64,000 bases of DNA from positions 1 through 64,000 of the forward strand of contig JAKPKV010000009.1 of NCBI GenBank assembly GCA_029553475.1, given 5' to 3'. The stretch comes from Armatimonadota bacterium. GTDB taxonomy: Bacteria > Armatimonadota > Hebobacteria > CAIYQO01. Each line of letters opens with the position of its first letter. The stretch's first letter is position 1. A model generated the notes under the pieces. That model searched no databases. It had not been told where the DNA came from and saw only the letters and a program-made list of their open reading frames with translations. Positions 28,529 through 36,267 of the stretch are shown in pieces. The translations under genes were made by a program, and so were the position numbers.

Positions 28529-29022
28529 CGACGACAGCCACCGAGACAAAGGAGGGATGCGTTTTGAACATCGGGCAGATCATGGCGACCATTCCCCACC
28601 GGTACCCCTTCCTGCTGGTGGATCGCATTCTGGAGCTGGAGCCGGGGGTGCGCGCGGTAGGCGTGAAGAACGTCACCATGAACGAGGACTTCTTCAACGG
28701 CCACTTCCCCGGGAATCCCATCATGCCCGGCGTGCTCATCGTGGAGCACGCGGCGCAGGTGGGCTGCGTGCTCCTGCTGACCTCCACGGCGAACAAGGGC
28801 AAGCTCGGCCTGTTCGCCAGCATCGAAGAGATGAAGTTCCGGCGCCAGGTCGTGCCGGGCGACCAACTCCGCACCGAGGTCACCATCCTCAAGGCCGGCA
28901 GCCGCGCCGGACGCGTGCGCGCGGTCTGCCGCGTGGAGGACCAGGTGGCGGCGGAAGGCGAATTCACCTTCGTGCTCGTCCCGGATCCCGCACAGGCCAC
29001 CGCGCCTGGAAAGGAGGGGTAA
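28525..29022 (+). CDS. fabZ: 3-hydroxyacyl-[acyl-carrier-protein] dehydratase
   Basis: Dehydrates beta-hydroxyacyl-ACP in fatty acid synthesis and competes with LpxA for the same substrate. The hot-dog fold is evident: IPHRYPFLLVDRI, then the active-site helix HFPGNPIMPGVLIVEHAAQ with catalytic His60 and Glu74. The ATG at 28525 overlaps the GNAT stop. An in-frame TTG at 28564 is also plausible: it follows a very strong AAAGGAGGG (28548-28556) and would begin directly at the conserved NIGQIM. The first 13 residues (TTTATETKEGCV) are atypical for the family, which favours the TTG. Confidence 0.95.
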   Translation: MTTTATETKEGCVLNIGQIMATIPHRYPFLLVDRILELEPGVRAVGVKNVTMNEDFFNGHFPGNPIMPGVLIVEHAAQVGCVLLLTSTANKGKLGLFASIEEMKFRRQVVPGDQLRTEVTILKAGSRAGRVRAVCRVEDQVAAEGEFTFVLVPDPAQATAPGKEG

Positions 29023-29026
29023 CCCT

Positions 29027-29812
29027 GTGAAAATCCACCCCACCGCGGCCATTGACCCGAAGGCGGTCCTGGCGCCGGACGTGGAGATCGGACCGTTCTG
29101 CATGATCGGCGCGGGCGTCGCCATCGGCGCGCGCACCATCATCGGTCCGCACGTGCACATCACCGGCCAGACCACCATCGGCGACGAGTGCCGCATCTAC
29201 ACCGGGGCTGCCCTCGGTGAGCCGCCGCAGGACGTCAAGTATCGCGGCGAAACCTCGTACCTGCGGATCGGCAACCGGAATATCATCCGCGAATACGTCA
29301 CCATCCACCTGGCGGTGGGCGAGGGCAACGCCACGATCCTGGGCGATGACAACATGGTGATGGCCTACTGCCACGTCGGCCACAACTGCGTGCTGGGCAA
29401 CAACGTCTGCATGGCGAACTACACGGGCGTCAGCGGCTGCTGCCAGATTGACGACCGCGTCACGCTGGGCGGCATGGCCGGCATCCATCAGAACGTCCAC
29501 ATCGGCCGGCTGACGATGGTCGGCGGCTACAGCAAAGTCACCGGCGACGTGCCCCCGTTCACCATGGTGGACGGCCACCCCGCCCGCCCCTACGGCCTCA
29601 ACACCGTGGGCCTGCGGCGCGCCGGCTTCTCCACGGAGCTGCGGAACTACCTGAAACAGGCTTTCCGCATCCTGCTCCACGAACACCGCAACCTCAGCGA
29701 GGCGCTGGATATCGCCCGCGCGGAGCTGCCGCCCCTCCCGGAAGTCCAGGAGTTTTTGCAGTTCATCGAACGCTCACGGCTGAGCGGCCGACACCTGGAG
29801 ATGCGACATTAG
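29027..29812 (+). CDS. lpxA: Acyl-ACP--UDP-N-acetylglucosamine O-acyltransferase
   Basis: First step of lipid A synthesis: transfers a 3-hydroxyacyl group from ACP to UDP-GlcNAc; a cytosolic trimer. The 261 residues consist of a left-handed beta-helix of hexapeptide repeats (PDVEIGPFCMIGAG, ARTIIGPHVHI, NATILGDDNMVM) and a helical C-terminus. HVGHNC holds the catalytic His119, and GGMAGIHQNVHIG is conserved. The GTG start is 4 bases past the fabZ stop with GGAAAGGAGGGG upstream. It is the last gene of the operon and is followed by a 10-bp hairpin. lpxB and lpxD are not in the window. Confidence 0.96.
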   Translation: MKIHPTAAIDPKAVLAPDVEIGPFCMIGAGVAIGARTIIGPHVHITGQTTIGDECRIYTGAALGEPPQDVKYRGETSYLRIGNRNIIREYVTIHLAVGEGNATILGDDNMVMAYCHVGHNCVLGNNVCMANYTGVSGCCQIDDRVTLGGMAGIHQNVHIGRLTMVGGYSKVTGDVPPFTMVDGHPARPYGLNTVGLRRAGFSTELRNYLKQAFRILLHEHRNLSEALDIARAELPPLPEVQEFLQFIERSRLSGRHLEMRH

Positions 29813-29880
29813 CGCGCGCGGGCGCCGCGGATAAGGGAAACCCGGACACCTCGATCCATCTCGCGCCCATGACGCGCTCT

Positions 29881-29904
29881 GACGGCGGCCATCCGGCCGC
29901 CGTC
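29881..29904. terminator. Bidirectional terminator hairpin after lpxA
   Basis: GACGGCGGCC, loop ATCC, GGCCGCCGTC: a perfect 10-bp stem between the convergent ends of lpxA and the small minus-strand gene. T-run weak (GCATTTGG). Confidence 0.55.
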
Positions 29905-29969
29905 CGCATTTGGTCCGGGCGGGAGCGTATGGCCGCTTCCGCCCCCGCTCCCGTTCCCGCTGGGGGCGG

Positions 29970-30425
29970 TCACCCCCCGCCGAGGACCACCCGCTCCCGC
30001 GTGCCGTCCGCGGCGCGCAGGATGATCTGCCCCCGCGAGAGCGGGAAGCCGCTCTCGCTGATGACCAGGGCGTCGCCGGGCAGGGTGGTGTGCTCCACCC
30101 GCGCGCCGTCCGGCAGCGGGGCGCTCAGCGCGGGCACCTCCTCCGGTCGGGCGCCGCCATCGTGCGCGCGCGGCACCCAGCGCACAGCATCTACCCGCCC
30201 GCTGGCGGGGGTGAAGACGAGGGTATACAGCGATCTCTCGGCGCGCGCCCGCTCGCGCGCGCGGGCGATGCGCGCCTCCAGCGCCTGCCGGGCGTCGCGC
30301 GCGCCGGGCTGGGTGACGGCGCGCAGGCCGGGCAGCCATAACGCCGCGCTCAGCGCGGCCACGCCCAGCAGATACCACAGCTCCGGTCGCACCCCCCATC
30401 CCCGGGGGCCGACGCGCACCATCAT
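29970..30425 (-). CDS. Hypothetical single-pass membrane protein
   Basis: A 151-residue protein. The ATG at 30425 has GGGAGG 5 bases upstream. One membrane helix at about residues 15-33 (LWYLLGVAALSAALWLPGL) is followed by a charged helical linker rich in Arg and Ala (QALEARIARARERARAER) and a beta-rich C-terminus ending RGQIILRAADGTRERVVLGG. The ending resembles the C-terminal strands of GspH/FimT-like pseudopilins, but the prepilin cleavage motif is missing, so this is only a suggestion. It is the last gene of a minus-strand group of envelope genes. Confidence 0.6.
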   Translation of the reverse strand: MMVRVGPRGWGVRPELWYLLGVAALSAALWLPGLRAVTQPGARDARQALEARIARARERARAERSLYTLVFTPASGRVDAVRWVPRAHDGGARPEEVPALSAPLPDGARVEHTTLPGDALVISESGFPLSRGQIILRAADGTRERVVLGGG

Positions 30426-30577
30426 GGCGACCTCCCTGTATCCTCCATCTCCGCCCCGCGTGCCGGCACGCGGCTGGTTCCGGCCCCTGCTCCGCGGGAC
30501 CAGCCGCGCAGATCAGCGCAACTGACCGGTCTCAGCATGACAGTTTTGCCGCACAGGCGGGGGCGGAAGGGCCAGCG

Positions 30578-30619
30578 CCGCGCGGGGCGTGTGCGGCGAA
30601 TCGCACACGCCCCGCGCGG
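30578..30619 (-). terminator. Strong hairpin between envelope genes
   Basis: An 18-bp perfect stem (arms 30578-30595 and 30602-30619, containing GCGCGGGGCGTGTGCG) with a 6-base loop lies directly after the stop of the LPP20-like gene. It should stop or stabilise the transcript before the next minus-strand gene. Confidence 0.55.
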
Positions 30620-30637
30620 GAGACGGTGATGGGCAGC

Positions 30638-31531
30638 CTACTGCGTCTTGCCCAGCGTGAAGATGATCGGGAGATTGGTCAGCAGGCTCTGATATTTGTG
30701 CTCGTTGAGCACCAGGAAGACGTCATCCAGGTTCACCGCCGGGTAGCAGCCCTGGCCCACGCCGACGGCCTCCAGGATGAGCGGGCGGTCGCCGGCCAGC
30801 TTGCCGGCGATGGCGGCCTCCAGGTTCGCGGCGTAGCGCACCGGGCCGTTGACCACCGCCACCGGGGTCATCGGCTGCGGCAGCGCCGCGCCCCACAGCT
30901 CCTTGCCGTCGTAGCGCAGCACCCGCGGGAAGAGGCAGGGGGTGAGCACCATGGCGTCGGCGTTGATGATGACGCCGGTATACGGGCCGTCGAAGCGCTG
31001 CGGGGTGTGGCCGCGGGGAATCTGCGGCAGCAGCGTCAGCTCCGCCGGCTTCACCTCCACCGCCTTCGCGGTGGAGAGGCCCTTGGCCCCGAAGTAGGTG
31101 ACGCCCTGTTCGCCGTAGAGCGGCAGCACGCCGACCATCGCCACCACGCCGGCGGAGGTCTTCTCGTCAATGACGGTGAGATGGGCGAGCAGGCTGTCCA
31201 GCGCGCGCAGCGCCTGCGCGTCCTTGGCCAGGTCGCCCAATATGGCGTGGGCATCCACGCGCAGGGTGTACAGTACGCGGCGCGCCTCGCGGTTCATGAT
31301 GGTCATCGCCGTGGTGCGCGCCTGGCGGACGGACATCGCGCTCCGGTCGCGCACGTAGCCGACGCCAACGGCCTCCAGGTTGCCGGTGAGCCAGTTGATC
31401 TGGGCGCCGGAGCGGTCGGTGCGGATGGCGTACCCCGGGGCGGGCGCGGGCGCGGCCGTCTGGCTCCAGGCGAGCAGCCCGGCGAGGGCGCAGGCACAGC
31501 AGGCAAGCGTGCGCAGCAGCGTGCGGATCAT
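30638..31531 (-). CDS. Secreted LPP20-like protein
   Basis: A 297-residue exported protein. The ATG at 31531 has GAGGAG upstream and begins a signal peptide (MIRTLLRTLACCACALAGLL). The segment GPYTGVIINADAMVLTPCLF followed by PRVLRYDGKELWG is the GlyP-Tyr-x-G-hyphobic-DGxElyG module of LPP20/FlgP-related envelope proteins, and the preceding Ala-rich helix (ARTTAMTIMNREARRVL) fits the same fold. It is a paralogue of the next upstream gene, sharing that module almost position by position. The 10-base gap between the two indicates one operon. A periplasmic or outer-membrane role is inference. Confidence 0.65.
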   Translation of the reverse strand: MIRTLLRTLACCACALAGLLAWSQTAAPAPAPGYAIRTDRSGAQINWLTGNLEAVGVGYVRDRSAMSVRQARTTAMTIMNREARRVLYTLRVDAHAILGDLAKDAQALRALDSLLAHLTVIDEKTSAGVVAMVGVLPLYGEQGVTYFGAKGLSTAKAVEVKPAELTLLPQIPRGHTPQRFDGPYTGVIINADAMVLTPCLFPRVLRYDGKELWGAALPQPMTPVAVVNGPVRYAANLEAAIAGKLAGDRPLILEAVGVGQGCYPAVNLDDVFLVLNEHKYQSLLTNLPIIFTLGKTQ

Positions 31532-31541
31532 GCGGATCTCC

Positions 31542-32456
31542 TCAATCAATCAGAATCATCAGCGACAGCGTGGCGAGGAAGGTCTCCGCCGCGTGTTCGT
31601 CCCGCAGCGCGGTGATATCCTCGGCGCGCAGCACCAGGTCGCCGCGCAGCGGTCCGGCGGTGCCCAGCGGGCGGATGAGCAGCGGCACATTGCCGGCGCG
31701 GCCGCTCAGCAGCGCGACTTTCAGATCGGGCGCGTAGGCTACCAGGCCTTTCTCCTTCACCAGCGCCAGGTTCACGCCGGTCACGCCCCACACTTCGGCG
31801 CCGTCCTGCCCGACCAGGCGGGGGATGAAGACGGGGGTATACCCCAGGCCGCGGCAGTCGAGCACTAGGCCGGAATACGGGCCGCTGGAGACCTGATGGA
31901 GCGGCGCGCGCGGGCGCAGCGTCATCTGCTGGGCGGTGTAGACGGGCCGCATCCCCTTGCCGTCCGGCCCCTGCAGCAGCGCCAGCATCCGCGCGGCCAC
32001 GTCGCTGGGCGAACCGGGACCGGTGAGCGGCAGCGCGGCGATGACGATGCAGGCGCGCGCGCCGGTGTCATAGCGCTCCACGACCGGGCGCACCGGCGCG
32101 CACAGCGCTTCCATGGAGACGGTGGGCAGCAGTGTCGTGGCGAGGGCGTCGCCCAGCGTGACGAAGCCGGTGAGCTTCATCGCGCCCAGGTAATCGGCCA
32201 GCCGCGCCCGCGCCGCCGCCAGGGCCGCCTGCCGCGCGACCGCCGGGGCGCGCGTGCCGGCCGCCGTGCTCGGCGCCCGGCCCTCCGCGGTGATGAACAG
32301 CACGCCCCGCGACCAGTCCGCGACGGGCTCCGCCGGGCCGGTGGGCGCCGAGAGCCCGTAGCGCGGCTCATATACCGTCACCTGCACGGCGGCGAACGCC
32401 GGCGCCAGCGCCAGGGCGAGCACGCACCACACGAGCACAGCCAGCATGTTCCGCAT
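31542..32456 (-). CDS. Secreted LPP20-like protein, paralogue
   Basis: A 304-residue exported protein. The ATG at 32456 is preceded by GGAGG and gives a signal peptide (MRNMLAVLVWCVLALALAPA). The Ala/Arg-rich helix ARQAALAAARARLADYL and the block GPYSGLVLDCRGLGYTPVFI with PRLVGQDGAEVWG align with the downstream gene. A conserved cleft-like Cys is seen in both copies of the block region but not at the same place. It is the first gene of the pair. No lipobox is present, so it is periplasmic rather than lipid-anchored if exported. Confidence 0.65.
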   Translation of the reverse strand: MRNMLAVLVWCVLALALAPAFAAVQVTVYEPRYGLSAPTGPAEPVADWSRGVLFITAEGRAPSTAAGTRAPAVARQAALAAARARLADYLGAMKLTGFVTLGDALATTLLPTVSMEALCAPVRPVVERYDTGARACIVIAALPLTGPGSPSDVAARMLALLQGPDGKGMRPVYTAQQMTLRPRAPLHQVSSGPYSGLVLDCRGLGYTPVFIPRLVGQDGAEVWGVTGVNLALVKEKGLVAYAPDLKVALLSGRAGNVPLLIRPLGTAGPLRGDLVLRAEDITALRDEHAAETFLATLSLMILID

Positions 32457-32838
32457 GAGACGACCTCCGCCACGCACCCGGATCGCCGGTGGGGGGTGCC
32501 GTGCGTGGACTCCGCGCGCCAGCGCGTTAGCGCTATTTTACCATATATACCCACAAATTGCACAAAAGCCGCAGACGGGCCCGCCGAGGCGGCCCATGCG
32601 GGACGTGGGATACGCCCCGCCGCTGTTCAGCGCGCGGCGTCGTTTCCAGCCGACGCGGCCCGTTCCTTCTCTCCCCGCCCAATGCGCGCGGCGCACATCG
32701 GTGCGGCGCGGCGCGACCGGACGCGCCGCGCCGCCGGGTAGACTGTGCACGAGAGGGGCGCGACGACTGAAGATGGGCGGTGATGTCCCGCAGCGCGCCC
32801 CCGCGCCGCGCTGCCCGGCGCGGGGGCGCTGTTCGCCG
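32457..32838. other. Intergenic region, hairpin only
   Basis: About 380 bases without a supported gene. The only structure I see is the strong hairpin at 32792-32830; the rest is GC-rich with short stop-bounded frames in all directions. The promoter of the LPP20-like pair should lie at the left end but I cannot point to it. Confidence 0.5.
32792..32830 (-). terminator. Terminator of SIMPL gene
   Basis: AGCGC-CCCCCGCGCCG pairs with CGGCGCGGGGGCGCT with a single bulged G, right after the SIMPL stop codon on the minus strand. Confidence 0.5.
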
Positions 32839-33570
32839 TCACTGGATCAGATAGACCGCCGAGACCGTGGCGGTGACCGTCAGCGGGCCGGCGACGATGG
32901 GCACGCCGGGGGCGGCGGCGAGTTCGACGGCGCGGGCCTGCGCCATCAGCGGGCGGTACACGGGCGCGGTGGAGAGCGTCTGCAGCGCGCCGAGCTGCAC
33001 GCCGGCGGCCGCCGCCAGCGCCAGCGCGGTCTCGCGGGCGTTGCGCGTCGCGTCCGCGACGATCTCGCGCAGCGCGCGCTGTTCATCCTGCAGGTCGAAG
33101 GCCACCTGATCCACCCGGTTCGCGCCGGCCTGCAGCGCGGCGTCGAGCACGCGCCCGACGTTCGCCGCCAGCCGGTCCGCGTCGGCGTCGGGGAGGCGCG
33201 CCTGCACGCGGTTGATCACCCGGTAGCCGGTGATGCGCGGGGGCGTGGTCACCCCCGGCCGCTGCTGCTCGTAGACGGGCTGCACGTCAAAGGTGAGCGT
33301 GCGCACCGTCAGGTTAGGGAGATTGAGCGCCTGGATGGCGTCAATGATGCGCCGCGCGGCCGCAGTGTTCTGCGCCGCCGCCTCCGCCACCGTCCGCGCC
33401 TGCGTCTCGACGGCGACGGCGGCGAAGGCCAGATCGGGCGGCACCTGACGCTCGGCGGTGCCGGTCACAGAAATGGTCCGCGGCGGGGGCACGTGCATCA
33501 TCGTCTGCGCCGGCGCGCCGGCCGTCAGGCCGACGCACGCCAGCAGCAGCAGTATCACGCGTGAAAACAT
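32839..33570 (-). CDS. SIMPL domain-containing (DUF541) periplasmic protein
   Basis: A 243-residue exported protein. The ATG at 33570 follows AGGAGG and starts a signal peptide (MFSRVILLLLACVGLTAGAP). The mature part is the SIMPL/DUF541 fold: ISVTGTAERQVPPDLAFAAV, then A-rich helix, LTVRTLTFDVQPVYE, ITGYRVINRVQARL, GANRVDQVAFDLQDEQRALR and the second A-rich helix. The family is widespread in bacterial periplasms with no settled biochemical role (BP26-type oligomers are known). It is transcribed divergently from the AraC-type regulator 127 bases away. Confidence 0.88.
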   Translation of the reverse strand: MFSRVILLLLACVGLTAGAPAQTMMHVPPPRTISVTGTAERQVPPDLAFAAVAVETQARTVAEAAAQNTAAARRIIDAIQALNLPNLTVRTLTFDVQPVYEQQRPGVTTPPRITGYRVINRVQARLPDADADRLAANVGRVLDAALQAGANRVDQVAFDLQDEQRALREIVADATRNARETALALAAAAGVQLGALQTLSTAPVYRPLMAQARAVELAAAPGVPIVAGPLTVTATVSAVYLIQ

Positions 33571-33697
33571 ACTCGTCCCTCCTCTTCTGTCAGAAGTGTT
33601 CCGCGAAGGCGGCGCCGGCATCGGCGAAGACCGACGCGGGTGTCCGCCCCGGCGCACAAAGAGGGCTTTCGCCGGGATATGGAGAATCTTTCGCCGC

Positions 33698-34507
33698 ATG
33701 GAGACGGTCTTCGCGGTAGAGACGGCGCGCCTGCTGGGGGCCGGGCGAGTGCAGCCGAACCCGGCCTGGGCGATGGCCCGCCACCTGCATCCGCACTGGG
33801 AGTTCATCTACTTCCTGCAAGGATGCGGACGCGTGGACCTGCCGCACGCCGTGCTGCGCCCGCAGCAGTACCACCTGGTCATCTACCCGCCGGGGCTGCC
33901 GCACGCGGAAATCTCCGACCCCACCGACCCGGAGCAGACGGTCTTTTTCAGCGCCGAGGTGGCGGGGACGCCGCCCGCCGGCGCGCACCTGCTGCTGCCC
34001 GACCCGCGCGGCGACCTGCGCTGGCTGTGCGAGCACCTGGAGGCGGAATACGCCGTCCACGGCGCCACCCCGCTGGCGGCGACCTACCTGCGCGCCTTCC
34101 TGCTGCTGGTGGAGCGCGCCTGGGACCGCCGCCTGCCGGTGCACCATGACGCCGTGGACCTGGCGGTGCAGTACCTGCACGTGCGCTATGCCGAGCCGAT
34201 CACGCTGGGCCGGCTGGCCGACGCGGTGCGCGTGACGCCCACGCATCTCGCCCACCGTTTCACCGGCCGCATGGGCACCAGCCCCATGCGCTATCTGCAG
34301 GGGCTGCGCCTGGAGGCCGCCCGCCGCCTCCTCGCCACCACCGATCTGCCGGTGCAGGAGATCGCCCGCCAGGTGGGCTACGACGATCCCCTCTACTTCA
34401 GCCGCGTCTTCCGCGCCGACGCCGGCTGCCCGCCCACCGTCTACCGCGCAAGATGCTCCATGCCCGCGGCAACGGCGTCTATACCCCCGCGGGCAGTGGA
34501 AGCGTAA
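33698..34507 (+). CDS. AraC family transcriptional regulator
   Basis: A 269-residue regulator. The N-terminus is a cupin sensor (HPHWEFIYFLQGCGRVDL, YHLVIYPPGLPHAE, residues 30-70). The C-terminal DNA-binding part has two helix-turn-helices: ITLGRLADAVRVTPTHLAHR, then RYLQGLRLEAARRLLATTDL and VQEIARQVGYDDPLYFSRVF, the family signature. ATG 33698 is taken as start because the cupin begins there; a longer form back to 33458 would run through the start of the SIMPL gene. It precedes GH4 and oxidoreductase genes, so control of a carbohydrate operon is the natural guess. Confidence 0.9.
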   Translation: METVFAVETARLLGAGRVQPNPAWAMARHLHPHWEFIYFLQGCGRVDLPHAVLRPQQYHLVIYPPGLPHAEISDPTDPEQTVFFSAEVAGTPPAGAHLLLPDPRGDLRWLCEHLEAEYAVHGATPLAATYLRAFLLLVERAWDRRLPVHHDAVDLAVQYLHVRYAEPITLGRLADAVRVTPTHLAHRFTGRMGTSPMRYLQGLRLEAARRLLATTDLPVQEIARQVGYDDPLYFSRVFRADAGCPPTVYRARCSMPAATASIPPRAVEA

Positions 34508-34514
34508 GATGGAT

Positions 34515-34641
34515 TCACCTCTCCCCCCGGCCCCCTCCCCTACCTGGGGAGGGGGAGAGACGGAGTGGAAATCAGCAACCGGAATCGTCTCTTCCCTCGC
34601 TCCCCCTCCCCAGGTAGGGGAGGGGGCCGGGGGGAGAGGTG
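34515..34641. repeat. MITE-like long palindrome, copy 1 (upstream of GH4 gene)
   Basis: The 127-base element starts TCACCTCTCCCCCCGGCCCC and ends with its complement. Arms of at least 28 bases, extended by a second CTACCTGGGGAGG/CCTCCCCAGGTAG pair, leave a loop with GAGTGGAAATCAGC. A near-identical copy lies at 36103-36230. Confidence 0.85.
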
Positions 34642-34676
34642 CACGCCGCTGAAACGTCCCCATACGGAGGTCCGCC

Positions 34677-36101
34677 ATGAAAATCGCCATGATCGGCGCG
34701 GGGAGCATCGTCTTCGCGAAGACGCTCATCAACGACATGCTGGCCACGCCGGCGCTGCAGGGCGCGACCTACGCGCTGATGAGCCCCACCGAGCCGAAGC
34801 TGCGGCGCATGGAGGCGTTCGTAGGGCGGATGATCGCGGACAACGGCCTGCCGGCGCAGGTGTATGCCACCACCGACCGCCGCGACGCCATCCGCGACGC
34901 CGACTACGTCATCTGCATGGTGCAGGTGGGCGGGGTGGAGGCGTTCAAGTACGACTACGAGATCCCGCTGACATACGGCGTGGATCAGTGCATCGGCGAC
35001 ACGCTGGGCCCCGGCGGCGTCTTCCGCGCGCTGCGCGGCATCCCGGTGCTCCAGCAGATCGCCGACGACATGGCGCAGGTGGCGAAACCCGGCGCCCTCC
35101 TCCTCAACTACACCAACCCGATGGCGATGTGCTGCTACGCGCTGGGGCTGGTCTCCGACGTGCCGTTCATCGGCCTCTGTCACGGCGTGCAGACCACGCT
35201 GGACCTGATCGCCGGCTACGTGGGCGTGCCGAAGGCGGAGATTGACTACCTCTGCGCCGGCACCAATCACATGGCGTGGTTCCTCAAGCTGGCGCACGCG
35301 GGCCAGGACCTGTATCCGCGCTTCAAGGCCCTCTGCGAGCGGCCGGAGTACTACGTCAACGAGAAGGTGCGCATCGAGGTGATGCGGCATTTCGGCTATT
35401 TCATGACGGAGAGCACCGGCCACCTGTCGGAATACGTGCCGTGGTTCCGCGGCAGCGCCCGCGCGCTGCGCCGCTACTGCGACCAGCCGGCCTTCGGCGG
35501 CGAGAGCGGCGCTTACTACACCTGGTGCGCCCGCATCGCGGAGAAATACCGCGCGGTGGACCCGCTGCAGTTCGAATCGCCCCTGCTGGAGCCGCGCAGC
35601 GCGGAATACTGCACCTACATCCTGGAAGCGCACGCCACCGGCGCGCCCGTCCGCCTGCAGGGCAACGTGCGCAATGACGGCTACATCACCAACCTGCCGT
35701 CGGGGTGCTGCGTGGAGGTGCCGGTCTACGTGGACCGCGAGGGGCTGCACCCGCTGCGCGTGGGCGACCTGCCGATCCAGTGCGCGGCGCTGAACCAGAG
35801 TAACGTCACCGTGCAGGCGCTGGCGGTGGAAGCGGCGCTCACCGGCGATCCGGAGCTGGCGATGCAGGCCATCGCCATGGACCCGCTCACCTCCGCGGTC
35901 TGCACGCTGGCCGAGGTGCGCGAGATGACCGCCGCCCTCTTCGCGGCGGAAGCGCCGTGGCTGCCGCAATTCACCAGCGCGTCCCTGCGCCCCACCCCGC
36001 ATATTGACATCCCGGCGGACGTCAAACCGGTGGAGGTGCCGCTCGACCCGGCGCTGGCCATCGGCAAGCGGTTTGGCACGCTGGTGACGCAGGGGGAGTA
36101 G
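34677..36101 (+). CDS. GH4 family glycosidase, alpha-galactosidase MelA-like
   Basis: A 474-residue NAD- and Mn-dependent glycosidase of family 4, which works by oxidation at C3, elimination and re-addition of water. The N-terminal Rossmann motif is KIAMIGAGSIVFAKTL; GPGGVFRALRGIPVL, LNYTNPMA, GLCHGVQ (metal-ligand Cys) and GTNHMAWFLKL (metal-ligand His) are the family hallmarks. Length and motifs agree best with alpha-galactosidase/alpha-glucuronidase-type members. CGGAGG lies 7 bases before the ATG. Near-identical 127-base palindromes flank the gene on both sides. The neighbours (AraC regulator, Gfo/Idh oxidoreductase) support a sugar-utilisation role. Confidence 0.9.
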   Translation: MKIAMIGAGSIVFAKTLINDMLATPALQGATYALMSPTEPKLRRMEAFVGRMIADNGLPAQVYATTDRRDAIRDADYVICMVQVGGVEAFKYDYEIPLTYGVDQCIGDTLGPGGVFRALRGIPVLQQIADDMAQVAKPGALLLNYTNPMAMCCYALGLVSDVPFIGLCHGVQTTLDLIAGYVGVPKAEIDYLCAGTNHMAWFLKLAHAGQDLYPRFKALCERPEYYVNEKVRIEVMRHFGYFMTESTGHLSEYVPWFRGSARALRRYCDQPAFGGESGAYYTWCARIAEKYRAVDPLQFESPLLEPRSAEYCTYILEAHATGAPVRLQGNVRNDGYITNLPSGCCVEVPVYVDREGLHPLRVGDLPIQCAALNQSNVTVQALAVEAALTGDPELAMQAIAMDPLTSAVCTLAEVREMTAALFAAEAPWLPQFTSASLRPTPHIDIPADVKPVEVPLDPALAIGKRFGTLVTQGE

Positions 36102-36102
36102 C

Positions 36103-36230
36103 TCACCTCTCCCCCCGGCCCCCTCCCCTACGCGGGGAGGGGGAGAGACGGAGTGGAAATCAGCAACCGAAATCGCCTCTTCACTCCCTCCCCCTCCCCA
36201 TCTAGGGGAGGGGGCCGGGGGGAGAGGTGA
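36103..36230. repeat. MITE-like long palindrome, copy 2 (downstream of GH4 gene)
   Basis: A 128-base element nearly identical to the copy at 34515-34641, in the same orientation by its loop sequence (GAGTGGAAATCAGC). Ends TCACCTCT and AGAGGTGA are perfect complements. It begins 1 base after the GH4 stop and would fold into a long hairpin in the mRNA. Confidence 0.85.
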
Positions 36231-36267
36231 ACCCCGCTCATTGTCAGCTTTTTCGGAGGTTCCTTAC

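Noticed and set aside
34572-36002. 476-codon minus-strand open frame opposite the GH4 gene
   Set aside because: The GH4 motifs on the plus strand are complete; this frame lacks any domain.
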